Source of the DNA: DAOVRD01 sp964521715 | GTDB taxonomy: Bacteria; Planctomycetota; Brocadiia; SM23-32 | Reading direction: 5' to 3' | Assembly (NCBI GenBank): GCA_964521715.1 | Contig: CAZFSS010000030.1 | Span: 1-51,572 of the forward strand | Length of the DNA: 51,572 nucleotides | In this document: positions 24,775 to 33,523 of the stretch, piece by piece | How positions within the stretch are numbered: position 1 is the first letter of the stretch | Layout: the number at the start of each line of letters is the position of its first letter | The notes under the pieces: model-generated | What the model saw: the letters and a program-made list of their open reading frames with translations, nothing else | Database searches by the model: none | What the model was told of the DNA's origin: nothing | Translations under genes and position numbers: made by a program

Positions 24775-26013
24775 TCAGGCGAGAGTCAGCCGGCAGAACC
24801 GCCTCTTGCCCACGTTCAGGACCGTCCCCTCGCGGACTTCCACGTCCGCGTCCGGGTCCTCGACGGCGCGCAGGGAATCGCCGTCCAGCCCGAGGCGCAC
24901 GCCGCCCTGCTCGATCAGCCGCCTGGCCTCGCTGTTGGAATCCGCGCACGCCGCCAGCCGCAGCAGCCTCACTATCCACACCCGCCCGTCCTTCAGTTCG
25001 CCGGGGGATATCCGGACTTCGGGCAACTGCTCCGGCAGCTCGCGGTCGCGGAAGACCCTGTTGAACTCCTCGCGGGCCGCCTCCGCGGCGTCCCCATCGT
25101 AATACCGGGCCACGATGGCCGCCGCCAGCTCCGCCTTCGCCCGGCGCGGATGCACTTCAGGCGACAGAAGCGTCTCGATCCGCTCCAGAGGGAACTCGGT
25201 CGCCAGGATGAAGTACTTCCGCATAAGCTCGTCGGGGATGCTCATCGCCTTGCCGAAGATGATCTCCGGCGGCTCGCAGATGCCGATGTAGTTCCCCTTG
25301 CTCTTGGACATCTTCTCGCGGCCGTCCAGGCCCTCCAGGAGGGGATTCGTGACGGCCACCTGGGGCTCCTGCCCCATCTGGCGCTGAAGCTCGCGCCCGA
25401 GCAGGATGTTGAAGGTCTGGTCCGTCCCGCCCAGCTCCACGTCGCTGCGGACCATGACGGAATCGTAGGCCTGCATGAGCGGATAGAGCAGTTCGTGCAG
25501 GCCGACCGGGCGGCCCGCACGGATCCGTTCGGCGAAGTCGTCCCGCTCTATGCAACGGGCCACGGTGAGCTTGGCGGCGAGGTTGATGACCTCGCCGAAC
25601 GTCATCTTGCTGAACCAGTCGCCGTTCTTGACGACCTCCGCTTCCTGGAGGTCGACTATGTGACCGACCTGGTCGAGGTAGGTCTGCGCGTGGGCCAGGA
25701 CCTCTTCGTGCGTGAGCTGAGGGCGCGTGGCGTTCTGCGCGCTCGGGTCGCCCACCGTGGCGGTGTAGTCGCCGATGATCAGGACGGCGTGGTGGCCGAG
25801 ATCCTGGAAGGTCCGCAGCTTGTGGAGCGGCACGGCGTTGCCGATGTGGATGTCGGGCGCCGTGGGATCGAGGCCGAGCTTGATCCTGAGGGGTCGGCCC
25901 GACTCGAGGGATCGGCCGATCTTTCGGATCAGCTCGTCCTCGGGGACGATGCCGGCGGCGCCCCACCGGATCCGCTCCATCTGCCGCTCTATGGATTCGG
26001 TCAGTCTGCCCAT
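24775..26013 (-). CDS. tyrS: Tyrosyl-tRNA synthetase
   Basis: A class I synthetase of 412 residues that charges tRNA-Tyr. The HIGH-type motif is DIHIGNAVPLHKL (about 54-66) and the second signature is REKMSKSKGN. LGGTDQTFNILLGRELQ and VTNPLLEGLDG are typical of the TyrRS type with an N-terminal extension. The C-terminal 70 residues form an S4-like RNA-binding domain (SNSEARRLIEQGGVRL). It is a single housekeeping gene on the minus strand; no T-box-like leader is visible. Confidence 0.95.
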   Translation of the reverse strand: MGRLTESIERQMERIRWGAAGIVPEDELIRKIGRSLESGRPLRIKLGLDPTAPDIHIGNAVPLHKLRTFQDLGHHAVLIIGDYTATVGDPSAQNATRPQLTHEEVLAHAQTYLDQVGHIVDLQEAEVVKNGDWFSKMTFGEVINLAAKLTVARCIERDDFAERIRAGRPVGLHELLYPLMQAYDSVMVRSDVELGGTDQTFNILLGRELQRQMGQEPQVAVTNPLLEGLDGREKMSKSKGNYIGICEPPEIIFGKAMSIPDELMRKYFILATEFPLERIETLLSPEVHPRRAKAELAAAIVARYYDGDAAEAAREEFNRVFRDRELPEQLPEVRISPGELKDGRVWIVRLLRLAACADSNSEARRLIEQGGVRLGLDGDSLRAVEDPDADVEVREGTVLNVGKRRFCRLTLA

Positions 26014-26106
26014 ATGCCCGTGTCGTCGCGACTGAGCGCTGCGATGCCCTTCGGAAAAAGTGTAACGCCTCTGCGGCCGGATTGCACGTCAAAGCCGGTC
26101 GGGAAG

Positions 26107-26877
26107 TCACGCCGCAGGCAGCACGAAGCGGATTATGACGAAGTTGCCGGCATTGTAGAGCGCGTGGGCGACGATGGGCGCCCAGAGCGAACCCGTGTGC
26201 TCGAACAACGCAATGAAGACGATGGACAGGACCACCAGGTTCCCCGCGCCCCACGGGTACATGTGCGCCGCCGAGAAGACAAGGCTCACGATCACGGCCG
26301 CGCCTACGGGGCCGAGCAGCGAGCGGAGCGGCAGGTAAAACGCGCCGCGAAACACGACCTCCTCGGCCAGCGGGGCGACCACAACCGCCACCAGGGCGAC
26401 CACGGCCAGTTCGCCCGGATAGCGGGCGGCCCTCACGGCCTCGGCGACGCGCTGGATCTGCCATTCCGCCCCAACGAGGTGCGCAACGGTCGCGCTGGCG
26501 TGTGCCACCGCAAGATAGGCCACGGCGCCGGCAGCGAGGACCGGCCAGGCCCGCAGGACGTCCCCGAGCGGCGGAATGCGGAGGCCGAGCGCGCCCAGGC
26601 CCTCCCGACGCCCTCCGGCCCAACGCCCGACCAGGACGACAACGGCCAGGAGGATGGCAACGTCGCTCAGCAGCGTCGCCACGACCTCCCTCTGGGGCTC
26701 TGGCCATCGCAGGACGAAGGCGGCCGCGACGACCGGCGAGAGCACTTGGAAGGCAGCGAGCAGGGCCACGCCCTCAAGCACGCCCCACGGGACGGATTGG
26801 GGGGCGCGGTACTGCGGGGCGCCACGCGCGGTCCCCCCTGGTCCCCGGCTGCTGCTCTCGGCCAAATCGCCCCTCAC
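26107..26877 (-). CDS. CPBP-family intramembrane metalloprotease
   Basis: A 256-residue membrane protein with about eight hydrophobic segments. The three family motifs are present: APLAEEVVFRGAF (EExxxR), SLVFSAAHMYPWG (FxxxH) and APIVAHALYNAGNFV (HxxxN). Such proteins are intramembrane proteases or Abi-type membrane proteins. I chose GTG 26877 because it overlaps the stop of YjbQ in a GTGA arrangement, which suggests coupling; longer upstream starts would overlap YjbQ coding sequence extensively. Confidence 0.88.
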   Translation of the reverse strand: MRGDLAESSSRGPGGTARGAPQYRAPQSVPWGVLEGVALLAAFQVLSPVVAAAFVLRWPEPQREVVATLLSDVAILLAVVVLVGRWAGGRREGLGALGLRIPPLGDVLRAWPVLAAGAVAYLAVAHASATVAHLVGAEWQIQRVAEAVRAARYPGELAVVALVAVVVAPLAEEVVFRGAFYLPLRSLLGPVGAAVIVSLVFSAAHMYPWGAGNLVVLSIVFIALFEHTGSLWAPIVAHALYNAGNFVIIRFVLPAA

Positions 26878-27263
26878 TTGCACGTGACCCAGACCTGACG
26901 CGACCGCGGCCCGTCGAACTCGCAGAAGTAGATCCCCTGCCACGTGCCCAGAGCCAGCCGGCCGCTGCGAACAATGACCGTGCTGGAACAGCCGACCAGG
27001 CTGGACTTGATGTGCGCCGCGCTGTTGCCCTCCATGTGGGTGTAGTCGTTCTCGAAGGGCACGATCTTGTTCAGCTCCTTCAGGATGTCCCTGGTGACGG
27101 AGGGGTCGGCGTTCTCGTTTATCGTCACGCCGGCCGTCGTGTGAGGCACGAAGACGGTGCAGACGCCGTCTTCCACGCCGGTGGCCGCCACGGCGTCCTG
27201 GACTCGGGAGGTGATGTCAACGAACTCGGTTCTCGCGCTTGTCCTGACGCTGAAGCTCTCCAT
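26874..27263 (-). CDS. YjbQ/UPF0047-family protein
   Basis: A 129-residue protein of the YjbQ family, small trimeric beta proteins linked to thiamine-phosphate synthase-like activity. VFVPHTTAGVTINENAD carries the conserved H-T-T-x-x-x-x-x-N-E motif, HMEGNSAAHIKSSLVG is the second block, and GTWQGIYFCEFDGPR the third. AGGAGA precedes ATG 27263. It is the first of two overlapping genes. Confidence 0.92.
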   Translation of the reverse strand: MESFSVRTSARTEFVDITSRVQDAVAATGVEDGVCTVFVPHTTAGVTINENADPSVTRDILKELNKIVPFENDYTHMEGNSAAHIKSSLVGCSSTVIVRSGRLALGTWQGIYFCEFDGPRSRQVWVTCK

Positions 27264-27371
27264 TCGCACACGTCTCCTGCGGGGCGGACTGAGGAGGCGG
27301 ACCATGCCGGGCCCAAGATCGTGGATCGTGCCTTCACAAGGCCTACAGCATCCGCGGGCCCATCAATGCGG

Positions 27372-27400
27372 CTTATATCAGATCGAGGGACAGCAATCAA
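27372..27400 (-). promoter_or_regulatory. Promoter for the yjbQ-CPBP pair
   Basis: TTGATT (27395-27400) and TATAAG (27372-27377) are separated by 17 bases, about 110 bases before the YjbQ start. Confidence 0.55.
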
Positions 27401-27503
27401 ATCGGGCGGCTGACGTGCCTTTGGAGGTTCTTCTTGATTCCCCCGGGACGTTGTGCGGACAATTACGGACGTGGATTGCTCCGGAGGACATTCCGGCGGT
27501 GAC

Positions 27504-27932
27504 GTGATCCTCGTCAGCGCCTGCCTGCTGGGTCTGCCCACGCGTTACGACGGCGGCCACTGCCGTCGCGCGCACGTGGTCGCCCTGGCCGCGCGCAACC
27601 ACCTGGTGCCCATCTGTCCCGAGCAGCTTGGGGGCCTGAGCACGCCGCGCCCGCCTTCGGAGATAGCGCAGGGCACCGGGCCGGACGTGCTGGACGGCCT
27701 GGCGCGCGTGCGCGACGGCCAGGGCGCGGACGTTACAGACGCGTTCCTGCGCGGAGCGCAGGCCGCCGCTGAGGTCGCTGAGGCGTGCGGGGCCACCAGA
27801 GCCGTCCTCATGGAGGGCAGCCCGTCCTGCGGCGTGACCCGGATCGTGCAGGCCGGCAGAGCCGTCGAGGGCCAGGGGGTCACTGCCGCCCTGCTGCGGC
27901 GGCGTGGCATTCACGTAGAAGGCCTGGCATAA
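27504..27932 (+). CDS. DUF523-family protein
   Basis: A 142-residue protein that matches DUF523: VSACLLGLPTRYDG at the N-terminus, VPICPEQLGGLSTPRPPSEI in the middle, and LMEGSPSCG near residue 112. The conserved cysteines suggest a metal or iron-sulfur site; the function of the family is not established. GTG 27504 lets the product begin directly at the family start; an in-frame start at 27453 is possible. It is followed by a DedA gene 35 bases downstream. Confidence 0.85.
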   Translation: MILVSACLLGLPTRYDGGHCRRAHVVALAARNHLVPICPEQLGGLSTPRPPSEIAQGTGPDVLDGLARVRDGQGADVTDAFLRGAQAAAEVAEACGATRAVLMEGSPSCGVTRIVQAGRAVEGQGVTAALLRRRGIHVEGLA

Positions 27933-27967
27933 GCACAGCGCCGGCCAGAACGTCCTGGAGGGAGATG

Positions 27968-28627
27968 ATGTCGGGCGCCTTCGAGAAGTTCTGCGAGTGG
28001 CTTGCGGCCACGGTGCTGCTCATCGGGTATCCCGGCATCATCGTCCTGATGGCGATTGAAAGCTCCTTTGTACCCTTCCCCAGCGAGCTGGTGATGCCGC
28101 CGGCCGGCTACCACATCTCGCAGGGCAACATGTCCTGGCCGCTGGTCCTCGGGTCCGGCATTGCTGGCAGCATGATTGGGGCCTACATCAACTACTTCCT
28201 GGCCGCCCGGCTCGGCCGGCCGTTCTTCCTCAAGTACGGCCGCTACTTCCTGGTCAAGCCGGAGCAGATCGAGCGATGCGACCGCTTCTTCGCCCGACAC
28301 GGGGAGATCACCACCTTCATCGGACGGCTGATCCCGATGGTACGGCAGCTCATCAGCCTGCCGGCCGGCGTCGCGCGGATGAACCTACTGCGCTTCACGG
28401 CCTATACGGCGCTCGGGGCCGGGATCTGGATCACGGTGCTCACTTACATTGGCTTCGTGATCGGGAAGAACAAGGAGGTCCTGAAGGATGTCATAGGACG
28501 CTACGTTCACAGCGCAACGCTCTGGACGCTGGCGGGCGTAGTGGTGATCCTGGCCCTTTACGTCCACTTCTACCGGCGCAAGGTGCGCAGGGCGGCGCAG
28601 CGGCAGTTCCCCCTGCGGCTGGATTAG
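27968..28627 (+). CDS. DedA-family membrane protein
   Basis: A 219-residue inner-membrane protein with about five hydrophobic segments. The DedA hallmarks are ESSFVPFPSELVMPPAG, GSMIGAYINYFLAARLGRPF and FIGRLIPMVRQLISLPAG, the last being the conserved F/G-R-x-x-P-x-x-R-x-x-x-x-x-P-A-G motif. Members move undecaprenyl phosphate or other polyprenyl lipids across the membrane. GGAGG precedes the tandem ATGs at 27965/27968. The 281-base gap that follows has no recognisable gene and marks the left edge of the restriction-modification insertion. Confidence 0.92.
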   Translation: MSGAFEKFCEWLAATVLLIGYPGIIVLMAIESSFVPFPSELVMPPAGYHISQGNMSWPLVLGSGIAGSMIGAYINYFLAARLGRPFFLKYGRYFLVKPEQIERCDRFFARHGEITTFIGRLIPMVRQLISLPAGVARMNLLRFTAYTALGAGIWITVLTYIGFVIGKNKEVLKDVIGRYVHSATLWTLAGVVVILALYVHFYRRKVRRAAQRQFPLRLD

Positions 28628-28908
28628 CACTCGCCCGTCCCGGCTCCGCCATTGTCCTCGTCCTCGTTCCTTGCCTGGGCGTTGGCGTTACCCTTTTCGT
28701 AGCTGTCATTGGCGTACATGGTGTCCTTCGTGACGTCGTGGTCTGGCCTCCTGCCCTTGACTTGCTGCCCGGCATGACGTTGAATGGCAGCCGGCGAGAC
28801 AAGGCACCTTGGGGCGCGTGAGCAGCCTGCGCACGAGGTAAGCGCCGCGCCCCGTGGCCTGAGGACGCTCGTGGATTTCGCCGCCCCGGGCCTTCTGGGC
28901 GACAGCAC

Positions 28909-29640
28909 ATGCACAATAGCGACATCCTGAATGACCTCCGCGCGCGCACGGCGAGAGCCGTGGCCCAATACTGGGGTACACGTACCCTGCAGAGAGGGAA
29001 GCAGACCGGCGGCGGAAGGTCCGACCAGGGCTCTCGCAGCGCCGTGACGGGTGGCGCCCAGATGGACGGCTTCGTAGACCTGTTTGCCGACTTGATCGCA
29101 CGGACTGGGATCGCGACGGCCTCGGTCTTCCGGAAGAGGGCAGTTGAGCTGCCAGGGTTCTTCCGCCCGACCAAGGAGTGGGATCTTCTCGTAGTCGACA
29201 GGGGGAAGCTCATCCTCGCGATGGAGGTCAAGTCCCAGGTCGGGCCGTCGTTCGGCAACAACTTCAACAACAGGATAGAGGAAGCGATCGGAAGCGCATT
29301 GGACCTGTGGACCGCTTACCGTGAGCAGGCCTATCTGGAAGGCCCCCAGCCATTCGTCGGGTACTTCTTCCTGCTTGAAGACTGTGCTGCTGTTGGCAAG
29401 CCTGTTGCCGTGCGAGAGCCACACTTCAAGGTCTTGCCGGAGTTCCTCGGCGCTTCGTACCTCCGGCGCTATGAACTCTTCTGCCGCAAGCTGGTGCTCG
29501 AGCGCCACTACACCGCTTCTGCTCTCATAACCTCACCATCGGACACCGGCCTGAACGAAGCATTCTCAACGCCGGCCGATGATCTATCACCTGAACGGTT
29601 CGCGCGAGCCCTTGTCACCCATGTAGCGGGATCAGTCTGA
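28909..29640 (+). CDS. XhoI/PaeR7I-family type II restriction endonuclease
   Basis: A 243-residue enzyme. VAQYWGTRTLQ near the start, GGAQMDGFVDLFADLI, and above all EVKSQVGPSFGNNFNNRIEE, preceded by FRPTKEWDLLVV, match XhoI-family enzymes. WDLLVV and MEVKS supply the PD-(D/E)XK nuclease acids. XhoI and PaeR7I cut CTCGAG, so that is the expected target by family. GASYLRRYELFCRKLVLE is another conserved family block. No strong ribosome binding site precedes ATG 28909. The methyltransferase gene starts 4 bases after the stop. CTCGAG occurs many times in this window, including inside both genes, so protection must be by methylation. Confidence 0.92.
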   Translation: MHNSDILNDLRARTARAVAQYWGTRTLQRGKQTGGGRSDQGSRSAVTGGAQMDGFVDLFADLIARTGIATASVFRKRAVELPGFFRPTKEWDLLVVDRGKLILAMEVKSQVGPSFGNNFNNRIEEAIGSALDLWTAYREQAYLEGPQPFVGYFFLLEDCAAVGKPVAVREPHFKVLPEFLGASYLRRYELFCRKLVLERHYTASALITSPSDTGLNEAFSTPADDLSPERFARALVTHVAGSV

Positions 29641-29644
29641 GCAA

Positions 29645-30553
29645 ATGGAAACGACCTCGCACAGACTCATCAACGGTGATGCGCGAGACCTGTCCTTCTT
29701 GGACGACGCGTCAGTCCACCTCGTCCTGACATCGCCGCCCTACTGGAACCTGAAGCGCTACAACGAGAACCCGGATCAGCTCGGACACATCGAGGATTAT
29801 GAGGCGTTTCTCCGCGAGATTGAGAAGGTCTGGCGTCACGTCTATCGGGTGCTTGTGCCCGGCGGACGGCTGGTTTGCGTTGTCGGTGACGTCTGCGTCG
29901 CGCGCCGGCGCTTCGGACGGCATCTTGTGTTCCCCCTGCACGCCGACATCTGTGTCATGTGCAGGCGCATCGGCTTTGACAACCTGAACCCGATCATATG
30001 GCACAAGATCGCCAACGCCTCGTACGAGGTGCAGAACGGATCGAAGTTCCTGGGCAAACCCTACGAGCCGAACGCGATCATCAAGAACGACATCGAGTTC
30101 ATCTTGATGGAGAGGAAGCCGGGGGGATACCGCAAGCCCACCGTGGAACAGCGCGAGGCGAGCCGGATTGCCAAAGACGACTTCGACCGGTGGTTTCAGC
30201 AGATATGGAACCTAACGGGGGCTTCTACGAAGCGCCACCCAGCCCCCTTCCCACTGGAACTCGCCGGGCGCGTCGTGAGGATGTTCTCGTTCACCGACGA
30301 CACCGTCCTTGACCCCTTCTGCGGCACCGGGACAACGATGGTTGCAGCCATGCGGACGGGCCGTAACAGCATCGGGGTCGAGATCGACCGGGAGTATTGC
30401 CGCCTGGCCGCCCGGTACCTCAAGGCCGAGACGATTGGGCTGTTCTCGACCTCGGAAGTGTTCTTCGAGAAGGTGTGGACTGAGGGGACCTGCCGAGCCA
30501 AGGAGGACCCGGGCCTCTACGAGGTGAGGGCCGCGAGGAGGAAGCTCGAGTAG
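29645..30553 (+). CDS. Beta-class DNA methyltransferase of the R-M pair
   Basis: A 302-residue amino-methyltransferase. Motif IV TSPPYWNLKRY lies near residue 28 and the AdoMet-binding motif I DPFCGTGTTMVAA lies near residue 222, so the order IV-to-I marks the beta class. HPAPFPLELAGRVVRMFS is the usual motif X region just before motif I. The S-P-P-Y form of motif IV is most often found in N4-cytosine enzymes, while N6-adenine enzymes usually have D/N-P-P-Y; the target base is therefore not certain. Four bases separate it from the endonuclease gene, and co-transcription is expected. Confidence 0.93.
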   Translation: METTSHRLINGDARDLSFLDDASVHLVLTSPPYWNLKRYNENPDQLGHIEDYEAFLREIEKVWRHVYRVLVPGGRLVCVVGDVCVARRRFGRHLVFPLHADICVMCRRIGFDNLNPIIWHKIANASYEVQNGSKFLGKPYEPNAIIKNDIEFILMERKPGGYRKPTVEQREASRIAKDDFDRWFQQIWNLTGASTKRHPAPFPLELAGRVVRMFSFTDDTVLDPFCGTGTTMVAAMRTGRNSIGVEIDREYCRLAARYLKAETIGLFSTSEVFFEKVWTEGTCRAKEDPGLYEVRAARRKLE

Positions 30554-30599
30554 CAGCCAGATGGTGCCGGATCCGCCAGCGCGAGCCATGGCTACTCCT

Positions 30600-30627
30600 T
30601 TGCCGCAGGGCCAGGCTATGGTAGAAT
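30600..30627 (+). promoter_or_regulatory. Promoter for the AMMECR1 gene
   Basis: TTGCCG (30600-30605) and TAGAAT (30622-30627) are separated by 16 bases. Confidence 0.5.
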
Positions 30628-30682
30628 GCGCCGGTGGAAGCGGGGTCGTCTCGGCGCTCCAGGGGATGCGGAAGGACATGCC

Positions 30683-31249
30683 ATGCTGTCCGACTCAGCC
30701 AGAGAGACGCTGCTAAGCATCGCTCGCCAGGCGGTCGAGGCGGCCGTGCGGGGCGAGAAGCGCCCCCTCCCCGCCGTCCACGACCCCGAGCTGAACCAGC
30801 CCCAGGGAGCGTTCGTCACGCTCAAAACCCACGGCGATCTGAGGGGCTGTATCGGTCGCTTCATCGCGCAGGAGCCCCTCTGGCAGGTCGTGCAGCAGAT
30901 GGCGGTGGCAGCGGCCACGCAGGACGCTCGCTTCTTCGGAAGGCAGCTCAAGCCCCAGGAGCTTCCCGAGCTCACAGTCGAGGTCTCGGTGCTCTCCCCC
31001 CTGAAGCGGGTCAAGGACCCGTTGAAGGAAGTCGAGCTGGGCAAGCACGGCATCTACATCCGGCGTGCGTTTCTGACCGGATGTTTCCTCCCGCAGGTGG
31101 CCACGGAGACGGGCTGGACGAAGGAGCAATTCCTGAGCCATTGCTGCGCGGGCAAGGCCGGGCTGCCGCCCGACGCATGGATGGATCCGCAGACGGAGGT
31201 CTACACGTTCACGGCGGAGGTCTTCCACGACGAAGGCAAAGGCGCCTGA
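30683..31249 (+). CDS. AMMECR1-domain protein
   Basis: A 188-residue protein filling one AMMECR1 domain. The universal LRGCIGRF motif is present (about residue 54), followed by AATQDARF and ELTVEVSVLSPLKRV; the C-terminal part has GCFLPQVATETGW and AEVFHDEG. The domain is often encoded beside MEMO and radical-SAM genes as the AmmeMemoRadiSam set; neither partner lies next to it here. Its biochemical role is not established. ATG 30683 follows GGAAGG. Confidence 0.92.
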   Translation: MLSDSARETLLSIARQAVEAAVRGEKRPLPAVHDPELNQPQGAFVTLKTHGDLRGCIGRFIAQEPLWQVVQQMAVAAATQDARFFGRQLKPQELPELTVEVSVLSPLKRVKDPLKEVELGKHGIYIRRAFLTGCFLPQVATETGWTKEQFLSHCCAGKAGLPPDAWMDPQTEVYTFTAEVFHDEGKGA

Positions 31250-31417
31250 GGCCGCACGGCGTTGCAGGCAGGGGGCCCGGGAACATACGGGTTGTTGTTT
31301 GCGCGCAAACCGGGTACACTGTTGTTGGCTCAGGGGTAGATCGGTCGTTCACCGATGCCGGTCGGGCGACCTGCTCCCGATGGGGCTGTCGGCAGAGCCG
31401 TTTGAGGAGGGGCGGGA

Positions 31418-32137
31418 ATGAGCACCGCGTGGAGACAGCACGTGCCGGCCCTTGCCACGCTGGGTAACGCGGCAGCGGGCTTTGCGGCGTGCGGCCTTGC
31501 CATGACAGGCTATCAGGAGCTGGGCGCGTTGATGATCCTGGTGGCCGTGCTGTTCGACTCGCTTGACGGCGCGCTGGCGCGGGCACTGGAGGCGTCGAGT
31601 GACTTCGGCGTGGAGTTCGACTCACTGGCCGATCTGATATCGTTCGGCTGTGCGCCGGCGCTGCTGGTGGGATCGCTCCTCCCCGTGGAGGCGCGCGAGG
31701 TGGGTTGGGCGATCATAACGGTCTATCCGCTTTGCGCGGCGTGGCGATTGGCCCGGTTCAATGCCGGACAGGCGGAGCCGGGAGTGCACGGCGACTTCGT
31801 CGGGCTGCCCAGCACGGGGGCCGGCGCCGCCGCCGCCACGGGCGTGATGCTGTATTGCCGGCTCTCGCAGCACGGCTTCTCGATCTCGCTGGCGCTCTTG
31901 CCGTGGATGCTCGTCGCCCTGGGAGCACTGATGGTCAGCCACATCGGCTACAAGCACGCCGGCGCCAGCGTCTCGAGGCTCCATCCGACGGTGGCTCTGC
32001 TTGCGGCTGCCGTCCTCATCCTCAGCGCGGTGACGTGGCAGTACGAGTACGTCTTCGCCGGCCTGGTCTGGGGCTACACGCTGTCCGGCCCCCTGGCGGT
32101 GGCCAAGGAGAAGATACGGGCCGTCCGCCACGCGTAG
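31418..32137 (+). CDS. pssA: CDP-diacylglycerol-serine O-phosphatidyltransferase
   Basis: A 239-residue integral membrane enzyme of the CDP-alcohol phosphotransferase family. The active-site motif D-x-x-D-G-x-x-A-R-x8-G-x3-D-x3-D is complete: DSLDGALARALE followed by DFGVEFDSLADL (about residues 47-70). The N-terminal GNAAAGFAACGLA and the FGCAPALL loop point to the PssA branch rather than PgsA. About seven membrane segments follow. It makes phosphatidylserine, the precursor of phosphatidylethanolamine. GAGGAGGGG precedes ATG 31418. No psd gene is adjacent. Confidence 0.88.
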   Translation: MSTAWRQHVPALATLGNAAAGFAACGLAMTGYQELGALMILVAVLFDSLDGALARALEASSDFGVEFDSLADLISFGCAPALLVGSLLPVEAREVGWAIITVYPLCAAWRLARFNAGQAEPGVHGDFVGLPSTGAGAAAATGVMLYCRLSQHGFSISLALLPWMLVALGALMVSHIGYKHAGASVSRLHPTVALLAAAVLILSAVTWQYEYVFAGLVWGYTLSGPLAVAKEKIRAVRHA

Positions 32138-32220
32138 TCGCCTTCCCTGCCGCGCGACCTGTCCCCGCGCGGGTCCCGGCCGCTTACGACATAATCGGCG
32201 CCTCCTCCCATTCTCGGGCG

Positions 32221-32535
32221 CTACTCCACGATCACGGCCGTGCCGTACGCGAGGAGCTCGGCCGCGCCGTCCATCAGTTCCGAGGTCGCGAAGCGCATCC
32301 CGACGATGGCATTGGCCCCGATCTCTTCGGCGTTCTGGACCATGCGATCAATGGCCTGCTCGCGCGACTCGGCCATCAGCTTCGTATAGTCCGTGATCTC
32401 GCCTCCGATCATGTGGCGGAAGACCGCCTTGATGTCCTTGCCGATGTGGCGGGCGCGGATGGTGTTCCCGCGGACCATGCCCAGGGTTGCCTTGATCGTC
32501 TTGCCGGCGATAGTCTCCGTCGTGGCAACGATCAT
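32221..32535 (-). CDS. YbjQ/UPF0145-family protein
   Basis: A 104-residue soluble protein. IVATTETIAGKTIKATLGMVRGNTI, split by family blocks, EITDYTKLMAESREQAIDRM and AEEIGANAIVGMRF are the standard YbjQ (DUF74) segments; the fold is a small pentameric beta protein of unsettled role, sometimes linked to metal stress. It overlaps the anti-sigma gene by 4 bases (ATGA), so it is the third cistron of the sigma / anti-sigma operon. Confidence 0.9.
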   Translation of the reverse strand: MIVATTETIAGKTIKATLGMVRGNTIRARHIGKDIKAVFRHMIGGEITDYTKLMAESREQAIDRMVQNAEEIGANAIVGMRFATSELMDGAAELLAYGTAVIVE

Positions 32536-32981
32536 CTCTGCACCTCCTTGCTGTATCTGTCGACCTTGACCACGGCGAGACGCTCGCGGAGCAAGGAGAC
32601 GAACAGGATCACGGCGCCGAAGACGAGAGCGACGACTCCTACCTTCAGCAGAGCCGCGACGCTGGGGTCCTTGATGACCCCTTCGACGAGCTTGAACCCG
32701 CCGTAGCAGAGCACAATGATGGCCCCGAGGGAGAACAGGACCCAGCCCAGCCCGCGTTCGATGCGGTTATAGACGCTGTGCCAGTACCGCTCCAGTTCGA
32801 CGTCCGAGGGCTCCCTGAACCTTATCATGGCCAGTTCCTCCTTCAGCCTGGACAGGCTTGCCAGGTCCCGCTTGCAGGCTTTGCACCCGGCCAGGTGCCG
32901 TTCCAGCGCAGCCCGCTGCTCAGCGGACAGCTCGCCGTCCACGTATCCTGTCAGCATGGGCTTGAATTCATCGCAACTCAT
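32532..32981 (-). CDS. Zinc-finger anti-sigma factor
   Basis: A 149-residue membrane protein. The N-terminal ZAS domain has MSCDEFKPMLTGYVDGEL followed by HLAGCKAC (the H-x3-C-x2-C zinc motif, about residues 29-36). Two membrane helices follow (VLFSLGAIIVLCYGG and VGVVALVFGAVILFVSLL). It overlaps the sigma gene by 4 bases upstream and YbjQ by 4 bases downstream. The zinc motif is intact, so it is expected to bind and hold the adjacent ECF sigma factor at the membrane. Confidence 0.92.
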   Translation of the reverse strand: MSCDEFKPMLTGYVDGELSAEQRAALERHLAGCKACKRDLASLSRLKEELAMIRFREPSDVELERYWHSVYNRIERGLGWVLFSLGAIIVLCYGGFKLVEGVIKDPSVAALLKVGVVALVFGAVILFVSLLRERLAVVKVDRYSKEVQR

Positions 32982-33523
32982 GGTTCCTCGTCCGATAGGC
33001 CGCCCTTCAGGGCCCGACGCGCCGCGTGGAGCCTCGACATGACGGTGCCGATGGGGATGTCCAGGGCTGCGGCCATCTCCCTGTAGGACAGGCCCTGGAA
33101 ATGGTTCATCACGATGATCTCACGATGCGGGGGCGAGAGCGCCTGTATCGCGCGCCAGATGCGGTCGCGTCGCTCGTTGCTCTCCGCCAGGAGGATGGGA
33201 TCCGAGTCCGCGGACGTGCTGGCCTGGCCATCGGCCAGCTCCACGGTCGGCCTCCTGGCTCGCCGCCGCATCTTGCTCACGCAGACGTTCCGCAGGATCA
33301 CGGCGTACCACGGGTAGAAAGGCGCGCTCGTATCGAACCTGCGAATATGGCGCCAGGCGCGCACGAAGGCCTCCTGAGATGCGTCAAGGCCGTCCTGGTA
33401 GTTGCCCAGCATCAGGGCGGCGGCTCCCTGGGCAGCCCCGGCGTATCGCTTCACGATGACGCCGAAGGCTTCCCTATCGCCTGTCTGGCAGCGTCTGATC
33501 AACGTTGCTTCGGACTCTTCCAC
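32978..33523 (-). CDS. ECF-family RNA polymerase sigma factor
   Basis: A 181-residue sigma-70 family factor with only regions 2 and 4. Region 2 includes DASQEAFVRAWRHIRRFD and FYPWYAVILRNVC; region 4 includes LSPPHREIIVMNHFQGLSYREMAA followed by IPIGTVMSRLHAARRAL (the -35 recognition HTH). It starts with GTG 33523 and overlaps the anti-sigma gene. The target regulon cannot be read here; the promoter of its own operon shows TATAGT near 33550 without a clear -35. Confidence 0.93.
   Translation of the reverse strand: MEESEATLIRRCQTGDREAFGVIVKRYAGAAQGAAALMLGNYQDGLDASQEAFVRAWRHIRRFDTSAPFYPWYAVILRNVCVSKMRRRARRPTVELADGQASTSADSDPILLAESNERRDRIWRAIQALSPPHREIIVMNHFQGLSYREMAAALDIPIGTVMSRLHAARRALKGGLSDEEP

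Noticed and set aside
24565..26898. 777-codon plus-strand open frame
   Set aside because: Antisense to tyrS and the CPBP gene; no recognisable domain.
28628..28908. Minus-strand frame upstream of the restriction gene
   Set aside because: The frame overlaps the XhoI-family gene and has no family motif; I treat the gap as insertion-edge sequence.
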